From an uncultured Blautia sp. (lineage in GTDB: Bacteria > Bacillota > Clostridia > Lachnospirales > Lachnospiraceae), in NCBI GenBank assembly GCA_934424575.1, contig CAKRXU010000030.1, positions 1 through 34,043 of the forward strand: a stretch of DNA of 34,043 nt, read 5' to 3'. Numbering within the stretch: the first letter of the stretch is position 1; each line of letters starts with the position of its first letter. Position numbers and translations under genes: made by a program. Below are positions 5,776 through 13,540 of this stretch, piece after piece. The notes beneath the pieces were generated by a model. That model was given only the letters and a program-made list of their open reading frames with translations. It searched no databases and was not told where the DNA came from.

Positions 5776-7566
5776 TTACTGGATCGGCTCGAAATCTACA
5801 GCGCCGTGTTTACACAGTGGGCAGATGATGTCTTCTGGAAGCTCGTCGCCTTCGTAGATGTAGCCGCAGACTTTGCAGACAAAGCCTTTCTTTCCTTCGG
5901 TCTGCGGTTTTGGTTTGACATTGTTCTGGTAGTAGGTGTAGGTCATGGTCTCCTGGTCGCTCATGACGCGGGCTTCGGTGACACTGCAGATGAACATGCC
6001 GTGGGTTCCGAGGTCAACATACTGCTCTACCTTGAGGGACATGAATGCGTTGATGTATTTATCCAGGAATACAAGTCCGTTGCCGGAACGGTTGACTTTT
6101 TGGCCTGCGAATTTGTCAGCAGTTCTGCCGGACTGGAAACCGAATCTTTCAAAAACAGAGAACGGTGCTTCGACGGACAGACAGTTTACATTCAGGACAC
6201 CAGTCTGCTGGATCACATGGTGAGAGTAGTTGGCTTTGTTGATGTTGACTGCTACACGGTACGGGTTATCGGTCAGCTGGGTAACAGTGTTTACGATCAG
6301 TCCGTTGTCACGTTTTCCATCGTTGGAAGTCACAACATAGAGACCGTATCCGATGCGGAAAAGTGCAGACATATCATTTTTGTTTGCAAGAGTATCGTTT
6401 TTGGCGATGTATTCTTTGCAGAGCTCATCGGTCATTGCCTCGATCTCTTTTCTGTTTTCTTCTTTTACAGCAGACCAGATGTGGACGTTATTTTTTAACC
6501 AGTCGATCTTTTTGCACGGAGCCATCATTTCTTTCATGACTTTAGCTGCCAGAGGAGCCCAGGAGCCGTTTTCGATGATTCCTACCGTGCGGTTCTGGAA
6601 ATTATGCTCTACCAGTCTGGTGATAAAGTCATTCATGAACGGATAGATGCTCGCATTGTAAGTGGTGGTTGCAAGGACCAGTTTGGAATAACGGAAAGCG
6701 TCGCTGAGAGCCTGGGACATATCGTCTCTTGCAAGGTCATAGACGAGAACCCGCGGACATCCTTTGGATTTGAGTTTTTCTGCAAGGAGATATACAGCGT
6801 CTCTGGTGTGACCATATACGGAAGTATAGGCGATCACGATTCCGTCTGTCTCCGGTGTGTAAGAAGACCAGGTGTCATAGAGTCCGATATAATGGCCAAG
6901 ATCTTCAGTGAGTACAGGACCATGAAGCGGACAGATCTTCTGGATATCAAGTGTTGCGGCAACTTTGAGAAGCGCCTGAACCTGTTTTCCGTATTTTCCT
7001 ACGATACCGATGAAGTAACGTCTTGCTTCGTCATCCCATGGCTCCTCTACATCGAGCGCACCGAATTTGCCGAAACCGTCTGCGGAAAACAGAACTTTTT
7101 CTGTGCTGTCATAAGTCACCATAACTTCCGGCCAGTGTACCATCGGAGCAAAGACAAAAGTAAGCTGATGGAATCCAAGAGAAAGTGTACCGCCGTTTTC
7201 TACTTCGATCTTGCGTCCCTCGAGGTCGAGATCAAAGAAGTTCTGGATCATGTTGAATGCTTTTTTGTTGGAAACAACTGTGGTGTCCGGATAAACTTTG
7301 AGGAAGTTTGCCACGTTTGCTGCATGGTCCGGTTCCATATGCTGAACGATCAGGTAATCCGGTCTGCGTCCGTCGAGGATCTGCTGGATATTGTCGAGCC
7401 ATTCATGTGTGAAGTTGGCATCTACGGTATCCATAACCGCGATCTTGTCATCCAGGATCACGTAAGAGTTGTAGGACATTCCGTTCGGAACCTTATACTG
7501 TCCTTCAAAAAGGTCAACCTGATGGTCATTTACACCTGCGTATCTGATAGTATCTGTGATCTTCAT
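5776..7566 (-). CDS. Flavodiiron protein with flavin reductase and rubredoxin domains
   Basis: This 596-residue, four-domain cytosolic protein should reduce O2 to water and/or NO to N2O, protecting an anaerobe. Residues 1-240 are the diiron beta-lactamase-like domain, with ligands in HMEPDH (76-81), His144, Asp163 and His215 (PLHGPV). Residues about 243-390 are the flavodoxin domain (FMN loop YTSVYGHTRDA). Residues about 400-545 resemble a flavin reductase. The C-terminus is a rubredoxin-like domain with Cys564-X2-Cys567 and Cys582-X2-Cys585; the 14-residue gap between pairs is short, as in rubrerythrin-type centres. All metal ligands are present. Fusing both electron-transfer partners suggests a self-contained NAD(P)H-dependent reductase. 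A GGAGGG ribosome binding site precedes the start. It diverges from a Crp/Fnr gene that may control it. Confidence 0.95.
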   Translation of the reverse strand: MKITDTIRYAGVNDHQVDLFEGQYKVPNGMSYNSYVILDDKIAVMDTVDANFTHEWLDNIQQILDGRRPDYLIVQHMEPDHAANVANFLKVYPDTTVVSNKKAFNMIQNFFDLDLEGRKIEVENGGTLSLGFHQLTFVFAPMVHWPEVMVTYDSTEKVLFSADGFGKFGALDVEEPWDDEARRYFIGIVGKYGKQVQALLKVAATLDIQKICPLHGPVLTEDLGHYIGLYDTWSSYTPETDGIVIAYTSVYGHTRDAVYLLAEKLKSKGCPRVLVYDLARDDMSQALSDAFRYSKLVLATTTYNASIYPFMNDFITRLVEHNFQNRTVGIIENGSWAPLAAKVMKEMMAPCKKIDWLKNNVHIWSAVKEENRKEIEAMTDELCKEYIAKNDTLANKNDMSALFRIGYGLYVVTSNDGKRDNGLIVNTVTQLTDNPYRVAVNINKANYSHHVIQQTGVLNVNCLSVEAPFSVFERFGFQSGRTADKFAGQKVNRSGNGLVFLDKYINAFMSLKVEQYVDLGTHGMFICSVTEARVMSDQETMTYTYYQNNVKPKPQTEGKKGFVCKVCGYIYEGDELPEDIICPLCKHGAVDFEPIQ

Positions 7567-7620
7567 ATTTCGTACCCTCCAATTTGTGTTATGAGTTTTA
7601 TGTAAAACGTTTTTGCGTCC

Positions 7621-7664
7621 TTAACTTTGTTAAAACTATAACAGAATATCAGAAAGAATTCTGT
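7621..7664. promoter_or_regulatory. Inverted repeats in the divergent flavodiiron/Crp promoter region
   Basis: ACAGAAT (7641-7647) and ATTCTGT (7658-7664) form a perfect 7-bp inverted repeat with a 10-base gap. TTAAC/GTTAA (7621-7633) is a second one. Both lie between the two divergent genes and are candidate sites for the neighbouring Crp/Fnr protein. Confidence 0.35.
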
Positions 7665-7703
7665 TGCAAAAGTCACAAAAATGCTCTTAATTGAGAAAAA
7701 TCG

Positions 7704-7712
7704 TGCTATAAT
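7704..7712 (+). promoter_or_regulatory. Extended -10 promoter of the Crp/Fnr gene
   Basis: TGC followed by TATAAT (7707-7712) lies 35 bases before the ATG at 7748. No good -35 is seen, as is common for extended -10 promoters. Confidence 0.55.
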
Positions 7713-7747
7713 AATGGAAAACAATGGAAAGAGATGAGGGGAGAAAA

Positions 7748-8383
7748 ATGGAGCACATCACACTTTTTACAGATATTCTGCCCAAAGAACAGGAAAGAAT
7801 GCGTGTCTGTTTTCATGCAAGGGAAATGACGTTCCGAAACGGAGAAACCATCATGGAATATTCAAACTCCATGAAAAAGATCGGGCTGATTCTCTATGGC
7901 AGAGCGATACTTTACTGCTGCGACACCGAGGGAAATGAGTACATGATCGATGAACTCAATAAAGATGCCGTTTTTGGCGAGCCGTTTTTGCTTCCGACGG
8001 ATTCACAGCATTATTATGTCCGTGCGGCACAGGAGACCAGGATCATGTTTATCGACTACGAGCATGTGATTAAACGCTGCGACCAGGCATGCCACCATCA
8101 CAGCCAGATGGTCAGCAATCTGTTGCAGCTTACTGCAATCCAGTCCCGACAGCAGAATGAGCGGATCTACATGCTTTCCAGATCTAGCACACGCAAGAAA
8201 CTGATGACCTACCTCAATACACTTTCTGCAGAAAAACACAGCAAAGACCTCACACTTCCTATGTCCTATACCGCACTGGCACAGTATTTAAGTGTCGACC
8301 GCAGTGCCATGACGAGAGAACTTAAGAACCTCGAAGCCGAGGGGATCATAGAGAAAAACGGAAAGCAGATCCATATGATTTGA
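7748..8383 (+). CDS. Crp/Fnr family transcriptional regulator
   Basis: This 211-residue regulator has an N-terminal cyclic-nucleotide-binding-like beta barrel (residues about 10-120; the segments FRNGETIMEYSN, GLILYGRAILY and DAVFGEPFLL follow the fold) and a C-terminal winged helix (about 140-211). The recognition part is SYTALAQYLSVDRSAMTREL. There is no N-terminal cysteine cluster of the E. coli FNR kind, so it probably does not sense O2 through a 4Fe-4S cluster of that type; the effector is unknown. I chose the ATG at 7748 because GAGGGGAG lies at 7736-7743, whereas the upstream ATG at 7724 has no ribosome binding site. Its divergent position suggests it regulates the flavodiiron gene and itself. 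Confidence 0.9.
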   Translation: MEHITLFTDILPKEQERMRVCFHAREMTFRNGETIMEYSNSMKKIGLILYGRAILYCCDTEGNEYMIDELNKDAVFGEPFLLPTDSQHYYVRAAQETRIMFIDYEHVIKRCDQACHHHSQMVSNLLQLTAIQSRQQNERIYMLSRSSTRKKLMTYLNTLSAEKHSKDLTLPMSYTALAQYLSVDRSAMTRELKNLEAEGIIEKNGKQIHMI

Positions 8384-8425
8384 CACAGGCAGAAGAGGAA
8401 GAGTATACTGAAAATAGTATATAAA

Positions 8426-8935
8426 ATGAGAAATTTTATTAAAAAACTATGCCCGTTGTTTCTCGGAGCTGTGATGCTGACAGGAAATATACAGAGTATT
8501 CTGGCATCAGATGAGAGCACAGAAACTCTTACAGATCTTATGATAGGCTGTGATGAATATAAGCCATATAATTACTTTAACGAAAACGGAAATCTGGTAG
8601 GAATTGATGCGGATCTTGCAGAGGAAGCCTGCCATCGGATGGGATATGAGCCGGTTTATGTTATCATGAAGTGGACGGAAAAAGAAGCTTATCTTGATGA
8701 ACAGATCATAGACTGTATCTGGGATTCCTATTCTCTGAACGGAAGAGAAGACAGTTACCTCTGGTCCGAACCATATATGTACAGTCAGGAGTCTGTCATC
8801 GTAAATGAGGATAGTTCCATCAACAGTCTGGATGATCTCAATGACAAAAACATAGCAACTCTGGTCAATACACGTGCAGAAGATATTCTTCTGCAGCTGG
8901 ATATCTCACCCGAGATTTATCCACGGAATATATAG
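8426..8935 (+). pseudogene. Extracellular solute-binding domain, frameshifted N-terminal part
   Basis: A signal peptide (residues 1-27, ending near ILASDES) is followed by a bacterial solute-binding family 3 domain. ENGNLVGIDADLAEEACHRM (residues 50-69) and SLDDLNDKNIATLVNTRAED are typical segments. The frame stops at 8935, but the family sequence continues in another frame (IYSFQLMKECLTALRQGYVD). Adding one AT to the short AT run at 8929-8935 would restore the frame, so a slippage deletion is likely. In Lachnospiraceae such domains often form the sensor part of large hybrid histidine kinases; whether this one did cannot be told, because everything after the domain is missing. No good ribosome binding site is visible at 8426. 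Confidence 0.8.
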
Positions 8936-8945
8936 TTTTCAGCTG

Positions 8946-9869
8946 ATGAAGGAATGCCTGACAGCGTTGCGGCAGGGGTATGTGGATGCTGTTGCGGGTG
9001 ACAAGCTGTATCTTGAGACTTATATGAAGGACTATCCGGGCAGGTTCCGTATTCTTGATGAAAGCCTGGAAACTTCTAAGCTGGCAGTGGCTTTTTCAAA
9101 AGATACAGACCCGGAACTGGTCGATAAACTGAATGAAACTTTGAACAATGTTGGATTTGCGTATAATGACAGAGAAGATGTCTTAAAGGATGTTACTTTT
9201 ACCGCAAAGCAGGGTGAAGTAACAGCACTGATCGGACCATCCGGCGGTGGTAAAACAACTGTTTCCAGACTGGCATCCCGCTTCTGGGATATCAACAAAG
9301 GAAGCATTAAAGTTGGCAGTATGGATATCGGAAAGATCAATCCGGAAACGCTGATGTCACTGTATTCAATTGTATTCCAGGATGTTACACTGTTCAATAA
9401 TACGATCATGGAAAACATCCGTATCGGCCGCCAGGATGCCACAGATGAAGAAGTTATTGCGGCGGCAAAACTGGCTCACTGCGATAAATTTGCGGAGAAA
9501 CTTCCGGATGGATGGAACACCATGATCGGTGAAAATGGATCGGAACTTTCCGGTGGTGAGAGGCAGAGGATTTCCATTGCCAGAGCCTTCCTCAAAGCTG
9601 CGCCGATCATTCTTCTGGATGAGGCGACGGCATCTCTTGATGTAGACAACGAGACAATGATCCAGGAATCTCTCTCACGTCTGATCAAAAATAAAACCGT
9701 TATGATCATCGCCCACAGAATGCGAACGGTTGCCGATTCCGACAAGATCGTAGTCCTCAAGGACGGCGTTGTAGCCGAGCAGGGCAGCCCGGCAGAACTT
9801 TCCAGGAAGAATGGAATCTATCAGCATATGATGGAGACACAGATGCAGGCCGCAGGGTGGAAATTATAG
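8946..9869 (+). pseudogene. Fusion remnant: end of solute-binding domain joined to an ABC exporter ATPase
   Basis: From 8946 to about 9155 the frame encodes the end of the solute-binding domain (AFSKDTDPELVDKLNETLNN). It then changes without a stop, at about 9156, into the nucleotide-binding domain of an MsbA-type ABC exporter: FAYNDREDVLKDVTF, Walker A GPSGGGKTT, Q-loop VFQDVTLF, signature LSGGERQ, Walker B IILLDEAT and H-loop IIAHR. The exporter's membrane domain is absent. The open frame has no plausible start, since it begins in the middle of a domain after a frameshift. The joined parts come from unrelated proteins, so a deletion between two genes is the best explanation. The ATPase motifs are all intact, which suggests the event is fairly recent. 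The stop at 9869 lies five bases from the next gene's stop on the other strand. Confidence 0.8.
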
Positions 9870-9874
9870 AAAAT

Positions 9875-11062
9875 TTATTTTGATTTTTCTTCCAGAAAAT
9901 CATACGCGAACTGTGCGTACATTGCGGCTCCGCGTTTGAGGACGGATTCATCTACAGTGTAGTGGTCGTTGTGGTTTTTGGCGGTGAAACCAAGTGCTTT
10001 ATTTTGGCTTCCGACGAGACCGAAAACGGCGGGAACTTTTTCCATAAAGTAGGCGAAATCTTCGCTGATCATCATCTTTGGGAAGGGTTTCAGAGCATCC
10101 GGGCCGTACATTTTGGTGGCGGCATTTCTTGCGATCTGGACGAGATCTTCGTGATCATTGATGATCGGAGCTGGAAAATATTCAAAGGTAAGAGTGACCT
10201 TTGCTCCCATGGAATCGGCTGTATTTTCAGCAATCTTACGGAGCAGAGGCTCTATTTTTTTGCGCATTTCCGGGGAATGGGTGCGGGTGGTTCCTTCCAT
10301 GATGACTCTGTCAGCAAGAATATTAAAACGCTGTCCGCCGGTGATCTTGCCTACAGTGACGACAAGCGGATTCAGTGGGTCGTTCATGCGGGAAACGATG
10401 GACTGGATCTCTGTGATGATATGAGCCGCAGTCAGGATCGCATCAACCCCCTGATGTGGAGTGGAACCGTGAGCAGAAATCCCCTCCACTTCAATGCGGA
10501 AATTATCGCAGCTTGCCATGCGCGGGCCAGATTCAAAATTTATATAAGGCGCATCGAGATCACCCCAGATATGTGTCCCGTAAATGGCATCCACATCATC
10601 CAGAAAACCATGCTTTACATAGTATTCTGCACCGTGGCAGGACTCCTCAGCAGCCTGAAAAATGATCTTTATATTGCCTTTTAAGTTCTCCTTTTGGGAC
10701 ATCAGCATGCGGATCCCGCCGAGGAGCATTGCGATATGGCAGTCATGTCCGCAGGCATGCATGACACCTGGATTCTGGCTGCAGAAAGGCAGGCCTGTGT
10801 GTTCTTCGATGGGAAGGGCATCGATGTCTGCACGAAGCGCGACTGTTTTACTGTCAGGTGTACTTTTTCCGCCCTCGATCATTGCCCAGAGACCGTTGTA
10901 ATCCGGATAATAATGTGGTGTAAGCCCCATTTCTTCCAGTTGTTTTCCAATTGCCTGAGTCGTGTTTTTTTCCTCAAAAGAAAGCTCTGGATGTGAATGA
11001 AAATAGCGGCGCTGTTCAATGATCCAGGCCTCATTTTGTTCTGCCATATCTTTAAAATTCAT
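9875..11062 (-). CDS. M20 family amidohydrolase (N-acyl amino acid/hippurate hydrolase type)
   Basis: This 395-residue metal-dependent peptidase-like hydrolase of the M20D group removes acyl or aryl groups from amino acids, or hydrolyses related amides. HSHPELSFEE (residues 22-31) and RADIDALPI are group hallmarks. The metal ligands are visible in MHACGHDCH (Cys104, His106), FQAAEES (Glu139-Glu140) and GTHIWG. A dimerisation lid domain follows in the middle, as usual. I chose the ATG at 11062: AAAGGA lies 8 bases upstream, while the frame can be extended only to a TTG at 11068. The start is two bases beyond the stop of the Crp/Fnr gene upstream, so the two form an operon. The substrate is not determined. 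Confidence 0.92.
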   Translation of the reverse strand: MNFKDMAEQNEAWIIEQRRYFHSHPELSFEEKNTTQAIGKQLEEMGLTPHYYPDYNGLWAMIEGGKSTPDSKTVALRADIDALPIEEHTGLPFCSQNPGVMHACGHDCHIAMLLGGIRMLMSQKENLKGNIKIIFQAAEESCHGAEYYVKHGFLDDVDAIYGTHIWGDLDAPYINFESGPRMASCDNFRIEVEGISAHGSTPHQGVDAILTAAHIITEIQSIVSRMNDPLNPLVVTVGKITGGQRFNILADRVIMEGTTRTHSPEMRKKIEPLLRKIAENTADSMGAKVTLTFEYFPAPIINDHEDLVQIARNAATKMYGPDALKPFPKMMISEDFAYFMEKVPAVFGLVGSQNKALGFTAKNHNDHYTVDESVLKRGAAMYAQFAYDFLEEKSK

Positions 11063-11064
11063 AG

Positions 11065-11739
11065 TCAAAATCCTTTCGTAAAAGTATGATGCAAGGTAAA
11101 AACATTCTTGTGGTAATCGAGGATTCCATCTGCTTTCATCCTGCCAAGTTCCTTGGAAAGAGCGCTCCGGTCGAGACTAAGATAGTCGGCAAGCTGCTGA
11201 CGATTGAGCGGGATTTCGATGCGGTTACTGCCCTGAAGTTCTGCCTGATAGGAGAGATAAGAGAGCAGTCTGCCGCGGATCTTTTTGGACGAGGTGTGCA
11301 GGATCCGGCGGGAGAGAGTGAGGTTTTTGCGGGCACTGATGATGACAAGATTCTGGATCAGGCGGGTGTAATTTCCTTTTCCGCTGGAGGCAAGACGGAA
11401 GATTTCCGGGACATTTACAAACAAAATTTCCGTATCTTCCGTGGCGATCACATCCACCATCATCGGCTCACCGGGTACACAGGCGTAAGCCTCGGCAAAA
11501 ACTTCTCCGGGTTTGACCAGTCCCAGGATACTGGTATTTCCCCAGATATCATTATTCTCGATCTGTGCAGTACCAGACAGTACGATCCCAATATTCGACA
11601 CCGGTTTCCCGGCAGTATAAACCGTCGAATCCCGAACAAACCTCCGGGTAGAAGCCCGAAGCCCACGTAAGAGTTTCTCTGTTTCGGAAGGCGTATATCC
11701 GCGAAATAAAGAAGTCTGGGAAATGAGAGAGAAATCCAT
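11065..11739 (-). CDS. Crp/Fnr family transcriptional regulator
   Basis: This 224-residue regulator has an effector-binding barrel (residues about 10-125; GIVLSGTAQIENND and GEVFAEAYAC fit the fold) and a C-terminal winged helix with the motif NRQQLADYLSLDRSALSKEL near 185-204. It is only distantly similar to the Crp/Fnr protein at 7748, but the helix-turn-helix follows the same 'YLS.DRSA' pattern. It has no N-terminal cysteine cluster. The gene is first in an operon with the M20 amidohydrolase (two bases between stop and start) and diverges from the 4Fe-4S protein gene, so it probably controls one or both. GGAGTG (about 11748-11753, minus strand) serves as the ribosome binding site. Confidence 0.9.
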   Translation of the reverse strand: MDFSLISQTSLFRGYTPSETEKLLRGLRASTRRFVRDSTVYTAGKPVSNIGIVLSGTAQIENNDIWGNTSILGLVKPGEVFAEAYACVPGEPMMVDVIATEDTEILFVNVPEIFRLASSGKGNYTRLIQNLVIISARKNLTLSRRILHTSSKKIRGRLLSYLSYQAELQGSNRIEIPLNRQQLADYLSLDRSALSKELGRMKADGILDYHKNVFTLHHTFTKGF

Positions 11740-11887
11740 AAACAGTCACTCCTGAAATTTATTTGTTTTAATTGTAAGCATATTCTGGCAACAGGTCAAG
11801 GAATGATTCTGCAAAACATTTTAATCCATGAGTTCTGCAGAAAAGTTGTAGATATTTTCAATTCTGTTGTCATAACCACGGAATTTC

Positions 11888-11967
11888 CCTCCTCATTCCA
11901 GTATCCTGTACTCAACAGGTGAGAACACCTGCGATACCGAGTCAGAGATACAGACAAAATGAGGAGG
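11888..11967 (+). promoter_or_regulatory. Leader hairpin that could mask the 4Fe-4S gene's ribosome binding site
   Basis: CCTCCTCATT (11888-11897) is exactly complementary to AATGAGGAGG (11958-11967), which contains the Shine-Dalgarno sequence. Between them GTATC/GATAC (11901-11905, 11932-11936) and CAGGTG/CACCTG (11916-11921, 11926-11931, GAGAAC-type loop) can form a nested stem. The fold would close the ribosome binding site. Whether transcription starts upstream of 11888 is not known. Confidence 0.4.
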
Positions 11968-11976
11968 AATTTTTTT

Positions 11977-12723
11977 ATGATCAGAAGAATCATTCAGATA
12001 GATGAAGAAAAATGCAACGGATGCGGAGCGTGTGCGGCGGCTTGCCATGAGAGCGCGATTGGCATGGTTGACGGCAAGGCAAAGCTCCTTCGCGATGATT
12101 ATTGTGATGGACTGGGCGACTGCCTTCCGGCATGTCCGACCGGTGCGATCACATTTGTGGAGAGAGAAGCGGCGGCGTATGATGAGGAAGCAGTTCTTGC
12201 GAACCAGAAAAAAGCAATGCAGGAAAAGATGAACCAGAAGATTGCACAGGGATATGTGTCATCACACCATGCATCCGGCGGATGCCCGGGCAGCCGTATA
12301 CGCCAGATGAAGCGCGAAACAAGCGAAACAGAAATCCCGGCAGCAGCTACAAAACCACAGTCTCAGCTCCAGCAGTGGCCGGTACAGATCAAACTCGTTC
12401 CGACAAATGCCCCGTATTTTGACGGCGCGAAACTCCTGATCGCGGCAGACTGCACCGCTTATGCCTACGCAAACTTTCACGAAGATTTCATCAAAGGCAG
12501 GATCGTCCTGGTAGGCTGTCCGAAGCTGGATGCCGCAGACTACAGCGAGAAACTTGAAGAGATCATCCGAAACAACAATATCGCCAGCGTAACCATTGTC
12601 CGCATGGAAGTTCCATGCTGCTGCGGTCTGGAAATGGCAGCAAAAAAAGCCCTCCAGAACAGTGGAAAATTTATCCCATGGCAGGTAACAACCATCTCCG
12701 TGGATGGAAAGATCCTCGACTGA
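11977..12723 (+). CDS. 4Fe-4S dicluster-type ferredoxin domain protein
   Basis: This 248-residue cytosolic iron-sulfur protein has an N-terminal ferredoxin domain with CNGCGACAAAC (Cys13, 16, 19, 23) and CDGLGDCLPACP (Cys43, 49, 53). Leu46 replaces the second cysteine of the second motif, so one cluster is complete and the other lacks a normal ligand. Residues 75-100 are Ala/Lys/Gln-rich and probably helical. The C-terminal part has more cysteines: AADCTAYAYA, GCPKLD and PCCCGLE. Similar proteins occur beside hybrid cluster protein genes in clostridia, so a role in electron transfer under nitrosative or redox stress is plausible; no hcp gene is present here. I chose the ATG at 11977, preceded by GAGGAGGAA; the ATG at 11959 overlaps that site. 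Confidence 0.88.
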   Translation: MIRRIIQIDEEKCNGCGACAAACHESAIGMVDGKAKLLRDDYCDGLGDCLPACPTGAITFVEREAAAYDEEAVLANQKKAMQEKMNQKIAQGYVSSHHASGGCPGSRIRQMKRETSETEIPAAATKPQSQLQQWPVQIKLVPTNAPYFDGAKLLIAADCTAYAYANFHEDFIKGRIVLVGCPKLDAADYSEKLEEIIRNNNIASVTIVRMEVPCCCGLEMAAKKALQNSGKFIPWQVTTISVDGKILD

Positions 12724-12809
12724 TTTTTTATTCACAAAATAAGAAAGAACATTGGACAATTCCCCAAAACAGAAGAAAGTAAGAAAAAATAAACAACTAA
12801 AATGTCAAC

Positions 12810-12829
12810 GATCATGACACAACATGATC
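12810..12829 (+). promoter_or_regulatory. Inverted repeat in the cupin gene leader
   Basis: GATCATG and CATGATC form a perfect 7-bp inverted repeat around ACACAA. An overlapping one, TGTCA/TGACA, lies at 12803-12819. The AAAGGAAG ribosome binding site follows at 12832. It could be an operator or a leader hairpin. Confidence 0.4.
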
Positions 12830-12845
12830 AGAAAGGAAGCACATT

Positions 12846-13184
12846 ATGCCATATATCAAAAACATCGAACACGAAAAAGTAGTAAACCTCGCAGGAGAAG
12901 TCCAGGTCATGCCAGGTCAGGTAGTCAGCAAGACCCTTGCACAGAACGACGCAGTCAGCGTAACCCTGTTCGCTTTTGACAAAGGTGAAGAAATTGGCAC
13001 ACACGATTCCACAGGCGACGCCATGGTAACAGTCCTCGAAGGAGTCGGAGAATTCACCGTAGGCGGCGTAAAACACCAGTGCAAAGCAGGCGAAGCAATC
13101 GTAATGCCAGCCAAGATCCCACATGCAGTATACGCAGTAGAATCTTTCAAGATGCTCCTGACCGTAGTTTTTCCGCAGAAATAA
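12846..13184 (+). CDS. Cupin domain-containing protein
   Basis: This 112-residue single-domain cupin has motif 1 around GEEIGTHDSTGDAMVTVLEG (residues 49-68) and motif 2 around GEAIVMPAKIPHAVYA (82-97). His56 of motif 1 and His93 of motif 2 can bind a metal. The second His of a typical motif 1 is replaced by Asp57, so the metal site may be reduced. Small cupins of this kind act as sensors or simple isomerases/dioxygenases; the substrate is unknown. The gene follows the 4Fe-4S gene on the same strand after 122 bases that contain an inverted repeat, and ends at a terminator. The region may form one redox-related unit with the ferredoxin-domain gene. Confidence 0.9.
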   Translation: MPYIKNIEHEKVVNLAGEVQVMPGQVVSKTLAQNDAVSVTLFAFDKGEEIGTHDSTGDAMVTVLEGVGEFTVGGVKHQCKAGEAIVMPAKIPHAVYAVESFKMLLTVVFPQK

Positions 13185-13197
13185 AAGAATCAGACCT

Positions 13198-13226
13198 GCC
13201 GGCAGATAAAAGTCTGTCGGCTTTTT
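13198..13226 (+). terminator. Rho-independent terminator after the cupin gene
   Basis: A 9-bp stem (13198-13206 with 13213-13221, one G-T pair) is followed by five T. Confidence 0.88.
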
Positions 13227-13242
13227 ATATATTACAAAAACA

Positions 13243-13271
13243 TTGAAAACATTACAGAAATTTCGTATAAT
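13243..13271 (+). promoter_or_regulatory. Promoter of the parA operon
   Basis: TTGAAA (13243-13248) and TATAAT (13266-13271) are separated by 17 bases. Transcription would start near 13278, leaving a leader of about 260 bases before the parA-like gene at 13541. Confidence 0.7.
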
Positions 13272-13287
13272 ATGACATAGATAAATC

Positions 13288-13475
13288 GTAACTGTTCAGT
13301 ACCTTCACAGTTACGGGTCAAAATGCGTGCAAAACGGACATTCGCATTCTGCCTTGCTACATGCTCATGAACGCAATTGCTTCGCAGATTACGTTCAAAT
13401 CACCTTCGGTGATGGCATTTTGCCTTGTATGTCTCGGGATTTTGGCAAAAAACATGCCAAAACGCCTCGTGGAAT
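13288..13475 (+). repeat. Structured, repeat-like leader upstream of parA
   Basis: This stretch is full of symmetric elements. GTAACTG/CAGTTAC lies at 13288-13314 and CAAAATGC/GCATTTTG at 13319-13326 and 13415-13422. ATCACC/GGTGAT around TTC is at 13399-13413 and TTTTGGCA/TGCCAAAA at 13440-13462. A 13-base element recurs directly with one mismatch (13344-13356, 13415-13427). No gene is convincing: a frame from 13361 to 13504 would give only 47 residues without a ribosome binding site. It may be a dispersed intergenic repeat of the genus or a leader RNA that acts on parA. The remaining bases to 13540 hold the AGGGGAGGA ribosome binding site. Confidence 0.45.
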
Positions 13476-13540
13476 ACTACCTGCTGAATATCTACGATAA
13501 ATAAAAATACCCAAAACGACAAACAGGGGAGGAAAATCCC

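Noticed and set aside
6604..7605. Long open frame opposite the flavodiiron gene (also 5806-6498)
   Set aside because: It lies fully antisense to a clear four-domain gene, has no family motifs and no ribosome binding site.
8426..9869. Programmed frameshift producing a functional fusion
   Set aside because: No slippery heptamer or downstream structure is evident, and the product would join an extracellular domain to a cytoplasmic ATPase without membrane segments.
13361..13504. Small gene of 47 codons before parA
   Set aside because: It has no ribosome binding site and overlaps several inverted repeats; more likely part of a repeat or leader.
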